DNA of 64,000 nt from Histoplasma ohiense (GCA_017607445.1 JAEVHH010000002.1:6664001-6728000), one strand, 5' to 3'; counted from the first letter of the stretch, positions 46,174 through 59,557 are shown. Notes: generated by a model not told the origin, from the sequence alone. Made by a program: numbers and translations.

Positions 46174-48989
46174 GTTTGGAAGCCCTCCTCCTGGACTAGG
46201 CGTGCCAACTTCTGATCGATGGTCAAGTGACTACCCCCTCTGGCAGTTCCTCTCTTCCTCCAACGGTAACAAGGGACAGGAATGAAAATATTGACAAGAA
46301 GGCTCTAATTCACGATGAAAAAGGTAAAGTGGTAATCTGGACAATTTTCAAGCTGGTTGGATTTTGTAGGGTGGGACAAAAATGATGAAGGAAAAACAAG
46401 CGCTTTCGTTGAAAGGCGGGGTAAAATTCCGCTTCGTAACGGGACAGGTAGAGAGGATAGGCGCTTAGACAGAACTTGATCAAGAGGAACGGAAGTAAAC
46501 GTGGCTGGCTACTTATGATTCTACCCTTGCCAGTAGCTTAACGGGATACTCTCTTTTATGGGTTTTGCATCGATAAATGAACCTGGTGGTTTGACAGGGG
46601 GATCGTTATGTCCTGTTTCAAAACCAGAGCTTGAATTATATATGAACGGTGGTTTGTAAGTCGTCTCACGTTGGCTTTTGAAGACCGAACGATCAGGTAT
46701 GGACTATGATAGGAGTTGAAATAAATGCGTGCCATCAAATAAGTCACACAATCCCAAGAGGCCCAACCAGAGGCGAAAAGTTTGTTTTTTGGAAGACGAA
46801 GAATAAGTTGCAAGGCGAGGTATAGAAAGCTGTTTATGTCGGTGAGGAGGATTGGGCCAGCACCGGTAGCAGCCAGGCCAAATCAGCTGCTGATTTGTTT
46901 AAAGGACCAGGCAGGCTCCGAAGGGTATCACGTTCGCTCCACCTTTGGGCAAAAGTTGCATGATGCCGATGAAGTGCGACACTGACCAGTACGGGGGCTT
47001 GGTGGGGGTCTCTTGCAACTGATTTGTGGGCTGGTCGCCCAGAGAGGAATCATAACGCCGCCACTTAATATTAGTATCGAATACTTGGTGGAGAAGATGC
47101 CTTGGCTTTTCAGCCTCCAATCTGTCAAATAATTGGGAATTCATATTGGCCAAGAGGCTGCCTCATGCTGGTGCGCCGTCCCTGCCAGCAAATGCCGGGA
47201 GAGTTTTAGAAGCGGGAGTGTCATTCATATTGGACGAGGAGCCTAGAAGCTGCCTGAGAATGGTGGTCAGTCATGCTTGAAAGAGGAACTAAAGCCTGTT
47301 TCTGTTGCTGGTGATTGGCAGATGCAACGGTTGGAAGCACCCGCAGCCTGTCCCGTCGGGATAGGATGCTCTATTTTCTTCAGGATTTTTAGGTATTTTC
47401 CTGGCCCAAACTGGGAATATTCGGGTTCAGGCAGAGCAGGGTTTTTTGATGGTTGACAATCCTCCCTTGCCTACTAAGCTTCGAAAGTTTGTTCCGCTCC
47501 CCGTTTTACAGGCAACTAACTTATTTAACAAAAATGATTAACCGCCGCGTTGCCAATGCATAGTATCGATAAATGGGCCGCTGACAACAGATCATATCAG
47601 CTTTACTCATAACACCCCAGCCATTGGGCAGATATGCAGATGGTTTGTTTTCAATGCATGATATTCTTATATTAATGGCTATTTTTCATTACTTTCCAAG
47701 TCATTTTTGATGATGTGTCTGAATAGTTCAATCTGTGAATACGCGCGCTCCTATCTTCTTTTTTTCAACTCTTAATATGGCTATTAGTTTATGGCCTGTT
47801 CACGCGTTTACGGAGCAAAGAACACTGAAACATACTTTCAATTCATCGTATAACGTGATATTTGTGGGATTAAATATCACTACTATAAATTCGATCTAAA
47901 TTGACAAGTTCCCTGTCCATTCTGCGGAATCTCTTCCTGACATTGAATAGAATCTAGAGCCCAGCCTGTCAGTCTCCACCGTATATGGTGCCTGAGGGGG
48001 TTGCCAGATACCCACTGCTGGAGGACATACGCTGTGTGGGTTCTTACGATATCCCATTACTGTCAGCGGCGGTCTTGTTAAATTTCCTACTTGGGCCCTG
48101 ACAGCACTTCAGCGTGGCTGTCGCGGAAATCAACTAGAAAAATCGTGTTTGGCATGGGATTATCATGCAAACAAACATTCGTTGTGAATAAATTCGGCAA
48201 ACATCCATATGTTTGATGGTGAGGCTGATTTGGAGTGACGAGAAAATTCATGTAGAACGTAACAGCAGCGCATTCTCACCCTCTACTCGACACATTCGTA
48301 CAATGAATAACCCGGCCTGTAATCTCCCACCCAACCATATCGCGACATTCACCGGTGCTAATATCTATCTTGGTTTTTGAAAATCTTAGACTATAACACG
48401 GTCCTGGAAATTCAACATGAGTGAGTCGATGAGGAGTCTGACTGTTTATAGAAAATGGATTTTTTAGCGGGCGTATTTATGAGAAGAAACAGGGGCATTT
48501 GCAATTTCTCTCGACTTAGTTAGGAATACCAAATCCGGGAGTTATAGCAATAACGTGTCAATGACCAGGGATCAGATCAGATATTCGCGGTAGACGCCTG
48601 CATGTAACTCCAATGCAATTAGGCTTGGGGATTATTTTTCATTCCCCTAAGGTATTTGTATGTAGAAGATCATATCATACCACGAGCCGCGCTTGTCTTC
48701 CGTTCATGGCGCCATAACGTTTGCAGTAACATGGCCATTGAGTCGTGTCAAACTAACCAAAGAACAACAATCTCACACATATATGCGGTCGACCTGCGAT
48801 GGCGTTTGTCCCATATCCATAATTTGAAGGTATGAAAAACTGACAAGGACCGTTCTCATCGGCGCTCATCTGAGCTGGGTAGCTTGTCAAAATGCATTAC
48901 CAACCTCCAACGGCCAGCGGACGATTCCGGGGTATACATTCAAATAAGCACAGCATATCTCAGCCTTAACCCCATTTTCACATTATCAC
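46174..48989. other. Gene-free region, no gene seen
   Basis: About 2.8 kb. Includes the promoter of the coiled-coil gene at its left end and the 3' flank of prefoldin subunit 1 at its right. No frame on either strand shows known motifs or plausible splicing. Confidence 0.5.
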
Positions 48990-49572
48990 TCATGCCTTGC
49001 CACCAGTCTTGAATATCTGGTCCATATGTTGCCGGCTATTTTTATGTGTCGTTTCCAAATAATGGAGCTTCTTTTCTAGATTGGATATTGCGGTTTTCAA
49101 TTCTCCTTTTTCCGCCGATAGCCGTTTATTCACGTTCGTGATCGGGTTTGCGACAAACCTAGGAAGCCCAAAAATGACAATGTCAGTAATATTTCTTTCT
49201 CTAATTCCGTTTCGTGTCTTATATTTAAGAGCGCAGGTCAAGGGGGAAGAGCAAAGGGATGAAGATTTAAAAACGAGACCGCGGGGAATAAAACACATCA
49301 CACATTTTCCCAACCCCCTCGTATACATTTGTTTCCTTGGGTAATTGGCTAATTTCGTTCGATGTGAGTTCTAACAGGCGCAATTCCCGCTGCTTCCCTG
49401 TAATTTGCGATCTGACGATATTGATCTGTTGCTGTGTTGCGATCGCTCGGGATTCAATTTCTTGTACGAGCTATGTTTTCAGGAAATCCATGACATGTCA
49501 GAATGGCAATCATGGTACGTAAATATTCGGAACGGTGAGCACCTTTTGAAGAGCTTCTGGAGGGATAGACAT
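48990..49572 (-). CDS. PFD1: Prefoldin subunit 1 (121 aa)
   Basis: Three exons on the minus strand, 49572-49543, 49470-49304 and 49158-48990, give 121 residues, the usual size. The start MSIPPEALQK is followed by QEIESRAIATQQQINIVRSQ, the first coiled-coil helix; VYEGVGKMF spans the second junction and forms the beta-hairpin; NKRLSAEK...NLEKKLHYLETT is the second helix. Prefoldin is a cytosolic hexamer that hands unfolded actin and tubulin to the CCT chaperonin, and this is a beta-type subunit. Donors are GTGCTC and GTGTGA, both weak but forced by the frame. Confidence 0.9.
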
Positions 49573-51421
49573 TTTGATTTAAGGTGGGACGGGTGGCGGT
49601 GGACGAGCGCCCAGGGTGTGTTGAATGGATATTAATTGGATAAAATACGATGAACATGAGGTTGCCGATTCATCAGTTGAATCTTTTGCTTTGGAATAAG
49701 GCTCCAAATATGAAATACTTCACCTGGAAAAAGAAATGTCTTTGCGGGTCGGGATAGATCACATGACGAATAAATTCATATCACATGATTCAGACGCCCC
49801 CAACTTCGACGTCCTTTATCTCAACAAGCTCAGACGCTTCGCAGGATCATTGCTGTTTTAACACTGATTTGATGATTAGTCACTCTTTAAAGAAGCTAAT
49901 CTCAAATGAGTAATCAGCTAACCCAAAATAGTCAAATCACATGATGTGCAATTATCGCGAAGTGTAAAAAATGGTTCCAATTTGTTAGCAACACGGGAAC
50001 AATTTGCTCTATACCTTATGTATGGGTGAGTATAGCAAACCAACTCCATCTATTCAGCATCTCTGTACCACCTTAAAACCTAGAGAAATCAATGTTCTTG
50101 CAATGGTATCAATTTTTATTTTCATATTCCCATTTCTTAGATATGAAGTATCACCTCAAAGTCAATTCATTTTTTTTTCGAACACAGGAAGGATTTGCTA
50201 TTTGCTTGATTTCAACAAGAAATAAAGTGATCATTTTCAACAAGATACATCTATATTAAATATTGATTTTTTTTATATAAAAATTATATATTTATATTCT
50301 TCTTCTCTTTAGCTACAACCTAAGGTTGGTTCACAAATCTCAAAGATATATGACTATTGTGTAAATAATCTCCACAGAAGTATGTTGACCCTATGGCGAG
50401 GATTGCTCTGAGCACATGACTTGTAACTAAAGTAGTTTAGTGTCATGCTGCTGCAACAGAGCTAATAGAGCTCGCTGAGATAAGACGTCCTTTGCTTTAT
50501 TTGAAGAGTTCCGTGGTTCCAATCCTACAAATATCATAGATAGATGAGGGAATCAACACGAGGCACTTTATCACATTTATCCCTATGGTTCTCTGGTATC
50601 AGTGGGACCAATCTATGTTGGAAATGCTGTCACTGGATCCCGGGTTTTTACTGAAACTTCTGAAGGAGAAACCAGCCCTATGGGACATCTTCAACCCGGT
50701 TTTCCTCCGTTTTACATCATTCATTAATCCTTATTGGAGCGACTGGACAACGTGGCTTCGATAACAAGAACAAATCGAACTCTTAGATCGTATTGATGCC
50801 TCAGTTGGAAGCGATTGATTGACCCCGTCACCTCCACGCAACCCCGCGATACCTTAAACTTCGAAACCAAAAATTAGGGGCCGACTATATTTTTCTGGGG
50901 GATGGTTGGCCATTATGGAGTTTAGTAATGAAGAAGAGAATCCCGGTTCCCGAAGCCCTCGTTTCGCCTGACCCGCGGCCATGGACGAATAAAAAAACGT
51001 ACCCAACATCGATGCAATCCGGTTCCCCAATCAGATTGAGGAGGGGCGCCCGGATATTTGGGTTTGCCTGGTGAAAGCCAACTCTGAATCTGTTGCAGAT
51101 TTCTGTTTAGCATGCTAGAAGTTTAGAAAGCGGACAGCAATCGACACAATCCGCAACCAACTACCAACGTAAACCAAACGAAGCTGTCGACTGTTAAATT
51201 TATATTATAGGACGACACGCCAAAAGAGAGGCCATCAACATAGCAATGATTTCCATATACGCCTCCAATTTCTAAGAGTGCGTCCTTTTATGGCCTCAGC
51301 GTCCCGCCGTATTTCAAAGCGCCAACTTTTGCTACCGGTTAACTGAACACTTTGGCTTTCCGTCCTTATACCGCCGTTGCCGAACCTCATCAAAACCCAG
51401 CGGTGCTGTTTACAAGACGGC
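49573..51421. other. Intergenic region with AT-rich core
   Basis: No gene seen. 49.86-50.40 kb is AT-rich and CpG-poor, possibly an old repeat relic. The remainder probably holds the promoters of the two divergent neighbours. Confidence 0.5.
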
Positions 51422-52254
51422 ATGTTTCGTGTTCCAACCCGCCTTGGAGGTGTCGTGGGTTTTAGTGAGCAGAGACCAGGAAATAAGTTTCATTTCAAAC
51501 TGTTCATATCCACTAACGAAAATCGATTCTAGCACTTCCAGTGACCCGCCGCAGCTTGGGGGACTCTGATCCTGAAAGCATCACCTACACTAGCCGACCA
51601 ATTAACTTTGAACGAAAGCGGGAACTGCACGGCGCTCTCATGACCATATTATTCATGATCCTCTTCCCTATCGGTTCGTTATCGATGCACCTCCGAATCA
51701 AAGTTTGCATCGCACCATACATCCATGCGCTTATTCAAACAATCGGCATAATCATGGCAATCATGGCCGTGGCGCTGGGCATCAATTTGACAAGCGATCT
51801 AAAATTCTGGAATCCGCTCCGCACCCATGTCATTGTGGGATTAGTTGCAACAGGAATAATCCTGTTCATTCAGCCTGCGCTGGGCATTGTACAGCACCAT
51901 TACTTTGGAAGACCTAGGGCTGGATATGTCAATAGCCGCATTTTTGGCGTTATGCATAGATGGCTAGGGAGGGTAGCTGTAGTTTTGGGCATGGCGAATT
52001 CTGGCCTCGGATTCCAGCTGGTTGGTGGCGAGGAAAATGTGCCTAAGGGACCTCTGGTGTGGAACTTTGTTCTTATGGGCGTCTTCATATTGTTATGGTT
52101 TTCGGCTGTCCTAATAGATTTCCTTGGACGGCGGAGGGAGAGGCCGGTGCAAACGGAGCGGGAAATAGCGGAAGCGATATCTACCACAGCTTGGGAAAAC
52201 GGCGGGATCAGGAATACAACCTTTCAAATCCCAAACAATAGGCTTCCCCAATAA
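51422..52254 (+). CDS. Cytochrome b561-domain membrane protein (254 aa)
   Basis: Exons 51422-51464 and 51533-52254 close in frame (GTGAGC donor, CTAAC branch, TCTAG acceptor). The start MFRVPTRLGGVVGF is short; whether a longer N-terminus exists is uncertain. The main exon has five or six membrane helices with conserved histidines: ELHGALMTI, YIHALIQTIG, RTHVIVGL, QHHYFG and MHRWLGR. These are the haem-ligating histidines of the cytochrome b561 family, which moves electrons across membranes from ascorbate or to ferric iron. The C-terminal tail is polar. It lacks an N-terminal DOMON domain, which many fungal relatives have. Confidence 0.8.
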
Positions 52255-52922
52255 AAATCATCTCCTCCTCGTCCGTTGCGAGAGCCGATAAGAACCATCG
52301 AGGAGACTCTAGGGAAGTGAATTAGGGCTCTGCAGGGCTGCCCTAACCCTAATGCGGCTAGGGTTTGGGTCGTGGCTGGCCGAATTCGGAAGCCACAGGG
52401 CCACCCAGGGCAGGAACTGGCCAGAAGCGGCGATTGATGACTAACCTTGGGAGGGCAGACCGGCGAAACACCTACAACCCTGCCTGAGACACCACGGCTA
52501 TCCAGAACATCCAGGTTGATAGTCTGCTGTTCTCTTGCTGCTCATTTCAGTGCTAGCTACCAAGTCCACTGGTGTGTGAATTCGTCTCACCTGCTACTTT
52601 CTCAATAACCCAATTACTACTGCCCCTCGGGCACTAAAAGCCGAATCCTTCGGAGCATACGTCACAAAGTACTCCTACTAGTTCAAGATCCAACCCACCA
52701 CTTTCTCTGCTCCCTCAGCTTATTTTCTTTCTTTATTTTCTTCTTTAAAACAGCCATATATATATCGGAGTATATTCGTTGATAGAAATTATCGTATTCC
52801 TTCTACTTCCGTCACTCGCTGTGGAATGATCTGGGGTACTGGTCTCACTCACCACCTCCGGAACCCTGCGCATACTCGACTACATCAATCGCCTTATTTA
52901 TAGGTTGTTTTTATAGTCATTT
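52255..52922. other. Promoter region of the ceramidase gene
   Basis: No gene seen between the two same-strand genes. Contains pyrimidine-rich stretches near 52.72 kb. Confidence 0.55.
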
Positions 52923-54180
52923 ATGCGGCAGCATCCAATTTTTCCATATCCGCCTTCCCGGGCTGGGTACTGGGCCCCTATAACTTCAACACTGAACTGG
53001 TGCGAAGAGGTATGTCGTGTTCTTCCCCTTGGGTCACATACCTCTGGAATGTTCGGCTTTTTAACTCCAGTCGCCCTTTAGGATTACTATGCGAGCTTCT
53101 ATCTCGCTGAGTTTGTGAATGCGCTCACGAATTGTTTATTCCTCTGGTTAGGCGTCAAAGGCCTTCTGAGTTGTAGAAGGAATGGCCACGACTCAATTTT
53201 CCAGATCGCCTTCCTTGGTTACCTCACAGTCGGATTGGGCAGCTTCCTCTTCCACGCTACCCTGAAATGTACGTCTCAAAAATTTTTATTCGTATAACAT
53301 ACATACCGCTGCGGGCACTTCTTCCCGAGAATCTATGTAATAAGATAACTAACAACACCAAAGACCCCATGCAACTCGTCGACGAGCTTTCTATGATCTA
53401 CACAACCTGTTTAGTCTTCTATGCCACATTTTCCTACTCCAAACCTACGAAAACTCGAATACTCCTAGCCCTATTCCTCCTGGCCCTTGCTATTGTCATA
53501 ACTTTATACTACCACTATATCCAAAACCCAATCTTTCACCAAAACGCCTATGCTCTTCTCACGGCTATTGTTCTCCTTCGCAGCATGTGGGTCATGGAGG
53601 CTGCGCTGCGGCCATCGTGGCGCAACAAAGGCCTGGAACGAAACCAACAGCTTCACTCCTACGAAGACATGCGTGACCTGAAGATCTTACATACTATGTG
53701 GGTTATGGTGGCTTACGGCCTCGCCACCTTCTTGGGCGGCTTCGCGATCTGGAATCTGGACAATGTGTTCTGCTCCCGCTTGCGCGGATGGCGAAGAAAG
53801 ATCGGACTGCCCTGGGGCATCCTATTGGAAGGACACGGCTGGTGGTATGTACTAACTCCTGATTTACATATCTGTTTTTGTGAAAACGAAATATCCATGA
53901 TCGCAAATATATGTCTCTACCTCTTTTGCAGTCACTAACGGGTAAAAACAGGCATCTTATGACTGGAATTGGCGCCTACATGTACATTGTCTGGGGAATA
54001 TGGCTACGTCACTGTCTAAATGGACGCCAGGAAGAATATCAATTACAATGGCCCCGCATTTATAGTTTTCCGGACGTCGTTCGCGTTTCCAATCAGGGCA
54101 AGAGGAGCACAAATGGTTCGACCAAGTTACCAGCGGCGCATAAACCATATCAAAATGGTATGGCGAAGAAGATCAATTAG
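52923..54180 (+). CDS. Alkaline ceramidase, YPC1/YDC1-like (327 aa)
   Basis: Four exons (52923-53009, 53082-53268, 53364-53844, 53952-54180) give a 327-residue membrane protein. It starts MRQHPIFPYPPSRAGYW and shows the family signatures: STLNWCEEDY (first conserved Glu/Asp), LGSFLFHATLKYPMQLVDE (conserved His and Asp/Glu of the Zn/Ca site) and GHGWWHLMTGIGAY (the His pair), with seven predicted helices. Alkaline ceramidases hydrolyse ceramide to sphingoid base and fatty acid in the ER. Each conserved motif is restored only by splicing, which strongly supports the model. The very C-terminus is hydrophilic and ends AKKIN. Confidence 0.9.
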
Positions 54181-54230
54181 GCATTTTTTACCCACCTTAT
54201 ACTGACCGACCTATTTTCTAACTCTTTTGC

Positions 54231-54263
<33 letters not shown>

Positions 54264-54305
54264 GTGTGTGTGTGTGTGTGTGTTTGTTTGTGTGTGTTTG
54301 TTTGT
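54231..54305. repeat. (TA)n(TG)n microsatellite
   Basis: A run of about 20-22 bases of TA, then GTATGTATG and a long TG run with TTTG interruptions, located just after the ceramidase stop codon. Confidence 0.9.
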
Positions 54306-54803
54306 GGAGGCATGAAGGGGATTGCCCCACCTCTCAGCAACGGCATTACGTCGGCCCTATATAGACGCACGGTTCTGTGATATATGATGTATCTGTATTA
54401 GACGGGGTTTGTGTACTTGGTCTACCCGGCTGTCGGTTTTGGTACCCCTTTTCATTTCTTTCTTTTCTCTTTCGTTTACGTTTTCATATTATTACACATT
54501 ACTAGACTTTTCGCATGTACTGATGATAGCTTTGGCCTCGCGTCAGTTAGGGAGCATCTAAAATTATGGGCTTTACTCCTTAGCTGAGGATGGGAAATTG
54601 GAAATATTATGGATATTGGAATAAATGGCATATGAATTGTGCCAATAAGGGATATCACATGCATACGTGCAGAGTCTTATGTGGTACACAAATATATATT
54701 ATGTGGAAAAAATCTATCAGGGCCTCAAATGAGAAAAATCAACTATAAAAGCACCCTCAACGATGAAACCATATATATAAGAGAAGAAACCTCGTCTATT
54801 GTC

Positions 54804-56433
54804 TCATAATTTTGCGTCAACCCTGGCCGCTCCACCAACCCCATTCGACTGATTATTCCTAACCGGTGGCTTAGCATGTCCTCTCCACTCCTCATCGATC
54901 GTAGCCTTCTCAATCTTAGATTTCTTCTCCCACTCCCGTCTAAACTCCCCTTCCTCCCTCCTCCACCTCTGCATCTCCTTCCCAATCCACTCGGCCGCGT
55001 GGTCCGCCGTCTCCCCCACCGCCTCCATCGGAATCAAATGCCCCACATCCTTCAGCAGAACGGACTTGACACGACCCTCCGCCACCCCGCCGCTCCCTCC
55101 AACCCCAATGCCTGTGTTGTCCAGCTTAGCTTGGCAGTGATGGGGGAGACACATATCTGACTTGTCCGCAAAGACGTATAGGACTGAGGGGCGGAGATGA
55201 GGGAGTCGGGCGAAGGTTAGGGCAACTTCGGGGCGGTAGAATGGGAATGCGTATGTGATGCCGGGAGCGAGATCGGGGTGCGTGAGCCTGTTTATGGGCT
55301 TCGTGTTGGGTGGGTCGAAGTTTGGGCGCGAGAATGTGAAGACTTCCTGGTGCCGGGTTGTGGTAAGGGTGACGGGATTTTCGCTGTGGGTTGCTGGTGA
55401 AATTGGTGACAATGATGATGATGATGAGGATGATTGCGGTGAAGGATAAAGTGCGGTGGGGAGTTCGCGGAGGCCGTATTTGATCCAAAGGTCGAGGACG
55501 CGGGGGTCCCAGTGCTGGTAGAATGGACTTTTCTTGACAGCTTCAGCGGCCGCAGCGCGGGAAGGCCAGATATCACGTCGGTAGCTGGAGGCGACAGTTG
55601 TGGCGGGTGCTGTGCTGGATTCAAGTTTGTTATGAAAGATGTCGTCTTGCGGGTTTATTTCTGGGCGGTAGATGACAGGGTCCAGGAGGATGAGGGAGGT
55701 GAGGAGTCGAGGGTGTAAGAGGCTTAGGTTGACTCTAAGGAAGGGGGATTTCGGTCAGTTATACATTTGAAGATGGTACTGCGTATAGCTGCGTAGAGGC
55801 GACGAACAGGTTGTTACCACCCATACTATGACCGATGCCGAAGATTGGACGGGGCATTTCCTCTCGCTTCAGGTTGATGAAATGTAGCAGGTCCCTGGGG
55901 TGATCAAACCATGAAGCTGTATTCCGGTTTCGGAATATTAATTATTCATTCCCACGACTGTGAAGCTGGAAGAGGTATGGCTAGCAGAGCATACGGTCAT
56001 TTCCCAGGACATTCTCGTTCAACACTCCGCTATTGCCCTGATGCGCTACATCTGCTATCCAGATGCCCCTAATACTGAAACCATGGGGCTTTGCCCGGGA
56101 AAGGAGCTCCTCCCACAGGGGCTCATATAATTCCTGTGATTTTACACGGTCAGATGGGAAATATCTCATTCAAGGAGCGCAACACCGCGCTGTAAATACT
56201 AGCAGGCAGTGGTAACGGGGTCATAGGTAAACACGAACCTTTGGGAAGCCATTTGCATGAGCTCCTATAATGGTTATATCCCCAGGCTTCGGGTTAGGGT
56301 TATCGATAGGGACATACTGCTTGACAGATAGCCATAAGGTTTCTTCCTGTTCTGTAGCAATTGCGCGTGGATACTCCCTGATATGTTGGCAGGGAAAGAG
56401 ATGCTCGATTACACAAAACGGCCCGGATATCAT
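54804..56433 (-). CDS. Peroxisomal alpha/beta hydrolase, LPX1-like (457 aa)
   Basis: Four exons on the minus strand: 56433-56239, 56133-55995, 55916-55808 and 55734-54804. The sequence has IIGAHANGFPKELYEPLW (oxyanion region), WFDHPRDLL, the nucleophile elbow GHSMGGNN, an FADKSD acidic site and DVGHLIPMEAV with the catalytic His. It ends in AKL, a peroxisomal targeting signal type 1. The overall pattern resembles yeast Lpx1, a peroxisomal lipase, and a large family of fungal peroxisomal hydrolases. A Ser-rich loop (SSSSSSLS) and the Asp/Glu/Lys-rich tail before AKL are family-variable. The exact substrate is unknown. Confidence 0.85.
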
Positions 56434-57740
56434 AGTTTCGATACCATGAAACCGAAGAGACCAGTGTTCTGGATGTTACGAATGGAATGTATTATTTTCC
56501 ACCGTTGACAGCTTTTCCAGATGGATATTGATTATTATTTAATTCGCAAGAGCGGGTAATGTTTCTCTCCTGATCAAATCTTGCTGAGGCTGATGAAGAT
56601 CGGAGAGCCGACCGCATGTGCCGAGGTCCAACAACCAACTTCGCTGTAATGTGAAATATATGTATTGTAAGAAATTTACTTCTCTAGCCAGCTATATTAT
56701 ATGATGTATTGATATCTCAACACCCAGCATATAAAAATACTATATTATATGTAATTTACTGATTTAGATATATGCATTAATAAATGAAACATTTAGAATT
56801 TAAAATTATAAGTATGTTGTTGAGCTACAATCTGTATTATTCAGTACTTTTATTCGTAAATTACAGAACTACAAATTGTGGGAGATAATATTCAGGTTAC
56901 AGTATTGTCATCAACATATCTATCTATTATTTTTTACTAAAAGTTATATATGTTTTAGAATATTAAGGTAGTTTTAAATCTAAATTATCATGGAAAATAA
57001 TGACTATATAAATTTATATGAAAAAATATTGTACAATGTATTACAGCCAATCATTCTTGATTTTATATATGGAAAAAAAAACTCAATATTTTCAACCTGG
57101 CATCAGACATATGCAGCGTAGATACCCAAAAAAACCAATGTGGTGTTTAGCCTGCGGCCAAAAATATCTTTTTCCCCTACTATTCTAATCTCCTATCCGT
57201 GGCATTTTTGGCTCGAAACAGCCCAAGAGATCCAACCTACCTGGAGGGTTAGCCGCGTTATTGACTTCATGACGGGTGGTGGTGCAGACAACTGTTTGAA
57301 GATTGTCCCACTGCCACATTACTAGCGAACAAGCTCCAAAGGCCAGAACAAGGACATCATTTGATTATTTTCCTCGATGGAGGACGCCTTGTTCCTAGAT
57401 CGCTAGCATAGCAACTATGAAGATTAGATGGCTATTGACCAGCACAGCGACTACACAGCTGCCAATTAGATATCGATATCTTGATATCTCTGATGTTGTC
57501 AATGCGCAGCATCCGTGCCCAGCCCGCAAATAGGAAGATGGGAATTGTTTGCTCCGATGGGATTAGGCATTGAGAGCTCTTTGTGCTCCCAATATTTTCT
57601 GACAGACGGAACTACGCATTCAAAAGTCGTGAATTATTATTTATTTACATGATTAGAAGATGTAACAGAAAACTAGAGCCATTGACGCATGATGAAGTTT
57701 TAATTTCAACACTCCCGAGTCATGGGAAATTTTGCAAAAT
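56434..57740. other. Intergenic region with strongly AT-rich, CpG-free core
   Basis: 56.64-57.12 kb is composed mostly of A and T with essentially no CpG, unlike its flanks. It may be a fully eroded repeat. No gene is seen. Confidence 0.55.
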
Positions 57741-58605
57741 TCATAACCCCAAGGCCTTCAGAATCTCCTTCCCCACCGCGGTGGCACTAGCTGGATTCTG
57801 TCCAGTGATCAAAGGAGCGCCAGTCGCAGCCACTTTTGCAACGACGACTTTCTCCCCCCAAGGCGAATCAGCCTTTACGTATCCACCATTCGATATTTTA
57901 TTCATCTCGGTTTCAAGTGCGTATGGCAGGTATTGGGACATTTTGACCTGATCCTCCTCCTCGTTCGAAAATCCAGTCGCCTGTGCTTCTGCAAGTACAG
58001 GCTTCCCAGCGGCGGTTGCCTTTAGAAAGACGGCAGGGCCATGGCACACAGCGGATACAACTTTCTGCGCTTCCGCAAATTCCTTAATTAGGCGGAGGGA
58101 GTCTGCATCTTCATATAGATCAAATAGGGCTAAATATTTGGGAAACCAATGTTAGTTAGCCTGGAGGTCGAGAACGAAACCAGAAGAAACAGACAGAGAA
58201 AACGAAAGGAAGGCTGGGAAGGAAGTATGGAAGACTTACGTCCGTGACCACCAACATAGAAGATGGCATCGAAATCGCTGGATTTGACATCGGAGAGCTT
58301 CACAGTGTTGTGCCAGATACTCTCATTTTCCTTCAGAAAAGTGGAAGATACAGCGTCGCTGGCGGAGGCCGTGACAGAGGCAGGATCTAGAGGGGCTGGC
58401 CCTCCTTTTGGAGAGGCAATGACGAGATCGACCTTTCCCTTGAGAACCTCGTAGGGATGAGCTAATTCGGGCTGTTAAAAGAGGTCAGAATTGAATGACA
58501 TTGCATACCGAAAAGAGCGGGCCATACCAAGTACCAACCGGTAGGATTACCAGTGGCAGGGATTTTGTCCTGCGATGTGAGAACGAAGAGCACTTTTGGG
58601 GCCAT
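57741..58605 (-). CDS. Class I glutamine amidotransferase-like protein, Hsp31/DJ-1 family (232 aa)
   Basis: Three exons on the minus strand: 58605-58528, 58471-58240 and 58129-57741. It begins MAPKVLFVLTSQDKI, carries GWYLPELAHPY (conserved Glu), DAIFYVGGHGP across the second junction, and AVCHGPA with the nucleophile Cys in a tight elbow. Fungal Hsp31-like proteins are glyoxalase III enzymes or chaperones that detoxify methylglyoxal and protect against stress; length and motifs match. The catalytic Cys-His pair and the Glu are all present. Cytosolic, with no targeting signal. Confidence 0.9.
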
Positions 58606-59557
58606 TTTGAACAAGTTGTGTGCGGGTTTGCGGAGGGGACTGTTGATTGTAGAAGAATCGAGGTTTGAGAATACGAGAAGCTGTTGCCCGCAACGCCACT
58701 TATACACTCGATGCCGCCCTGTAAGGCTTCCCAAGTACGATTCGACATTTGAATTTCATATTATATCATCCACCATTGATTGTTTGTCCCATTGTTTGTC
58801 CCCCTCGGTCCCGATGTTGGTTCTCCTCCGAGACTCCCGCTGATGTCACGATGACATAGTTATCCAGTTAGTTAATGCGATAGTCAGCCAATTGCATGGC
58901 ACTAACCTAGGCGAAGGAACTCCACACTTCACCGAGTGCGCTGGAGGAAATTTACCAACAGGAGTCGCTCCAGCCTTTTGATGCTCCGTCCAAACTCTTT
59001 TTCGTCAGCAAGAGATGTTGAAATAGCCTTCCCGCCAAGGCTGACTCACCCATTGTTAATGTGCGTTAGTGGGTACTACGGCTACCCTATCACGTGCCAC
59101 TCAACCATATTGTGTTGCTCTCGCTTAGATAGTTAACAATACGGAGTAACAACAACGTTATCCTCCTACTATGTGCAGTGGTTAGTAATCGGCATTTGTG
59201 GATTTCCTCGTTACCAATAGCAATGGCTTTTTTCCAGCAAAAGCCCACTTTTCTATCACGGAGTATCTCGTATCGCGCTCCGGAAAATGGGATCCTCTGA
59301 GTTTGGACGGGCTGAGAAAGCTGGGGCGTTGCGAGATCTTTCTGCTCGACCCGACCATAGTTTTATGGTTGTCGTACCATATATATATATATATATATAT
59401 ATATGGGGAGGTAGAGCCTGGGCTTGAATGAAAGCTGTTCAGTGTAAAGGCTGCTATTTCGGTTTTCAATTCGATTGATCCTCTTCTCCTTGCCATATAT
59501 TCATCTATAACGACGAAAAATTTGATCCTCAAGACCGTAAACCGCAATTTACTAAAC
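58606..59557. other. Divergent promoter region of the Hsp31-like and alcohol dehydrogenase genes
   Basis: No gene seen. Contains an (AT)13 run at 59379-59404 and one TACGGAGTA nonamer (59140-59148). Confidence 0.6.
59379..59404. repeat. (AT)13 microsatellite
   Basis: Thirteen perfect AT units about 150 bases before the alcohol dehydrogenase start codon. Confidence 0.9.

Noticed and set aside
46899..47153. Minus-strand open frame reading NSQLFDRLEAEKPRHLLHQVF
   Set aside because: Looks protein-like for a short stretch, but I find no domain, no neighbouring exon and no supporting context.
50480..50560. tRNA-like T-arm (GTGGTTCCAATCC)
   Set aside because: No acceptor stem or anticodon arm could be paired around it.
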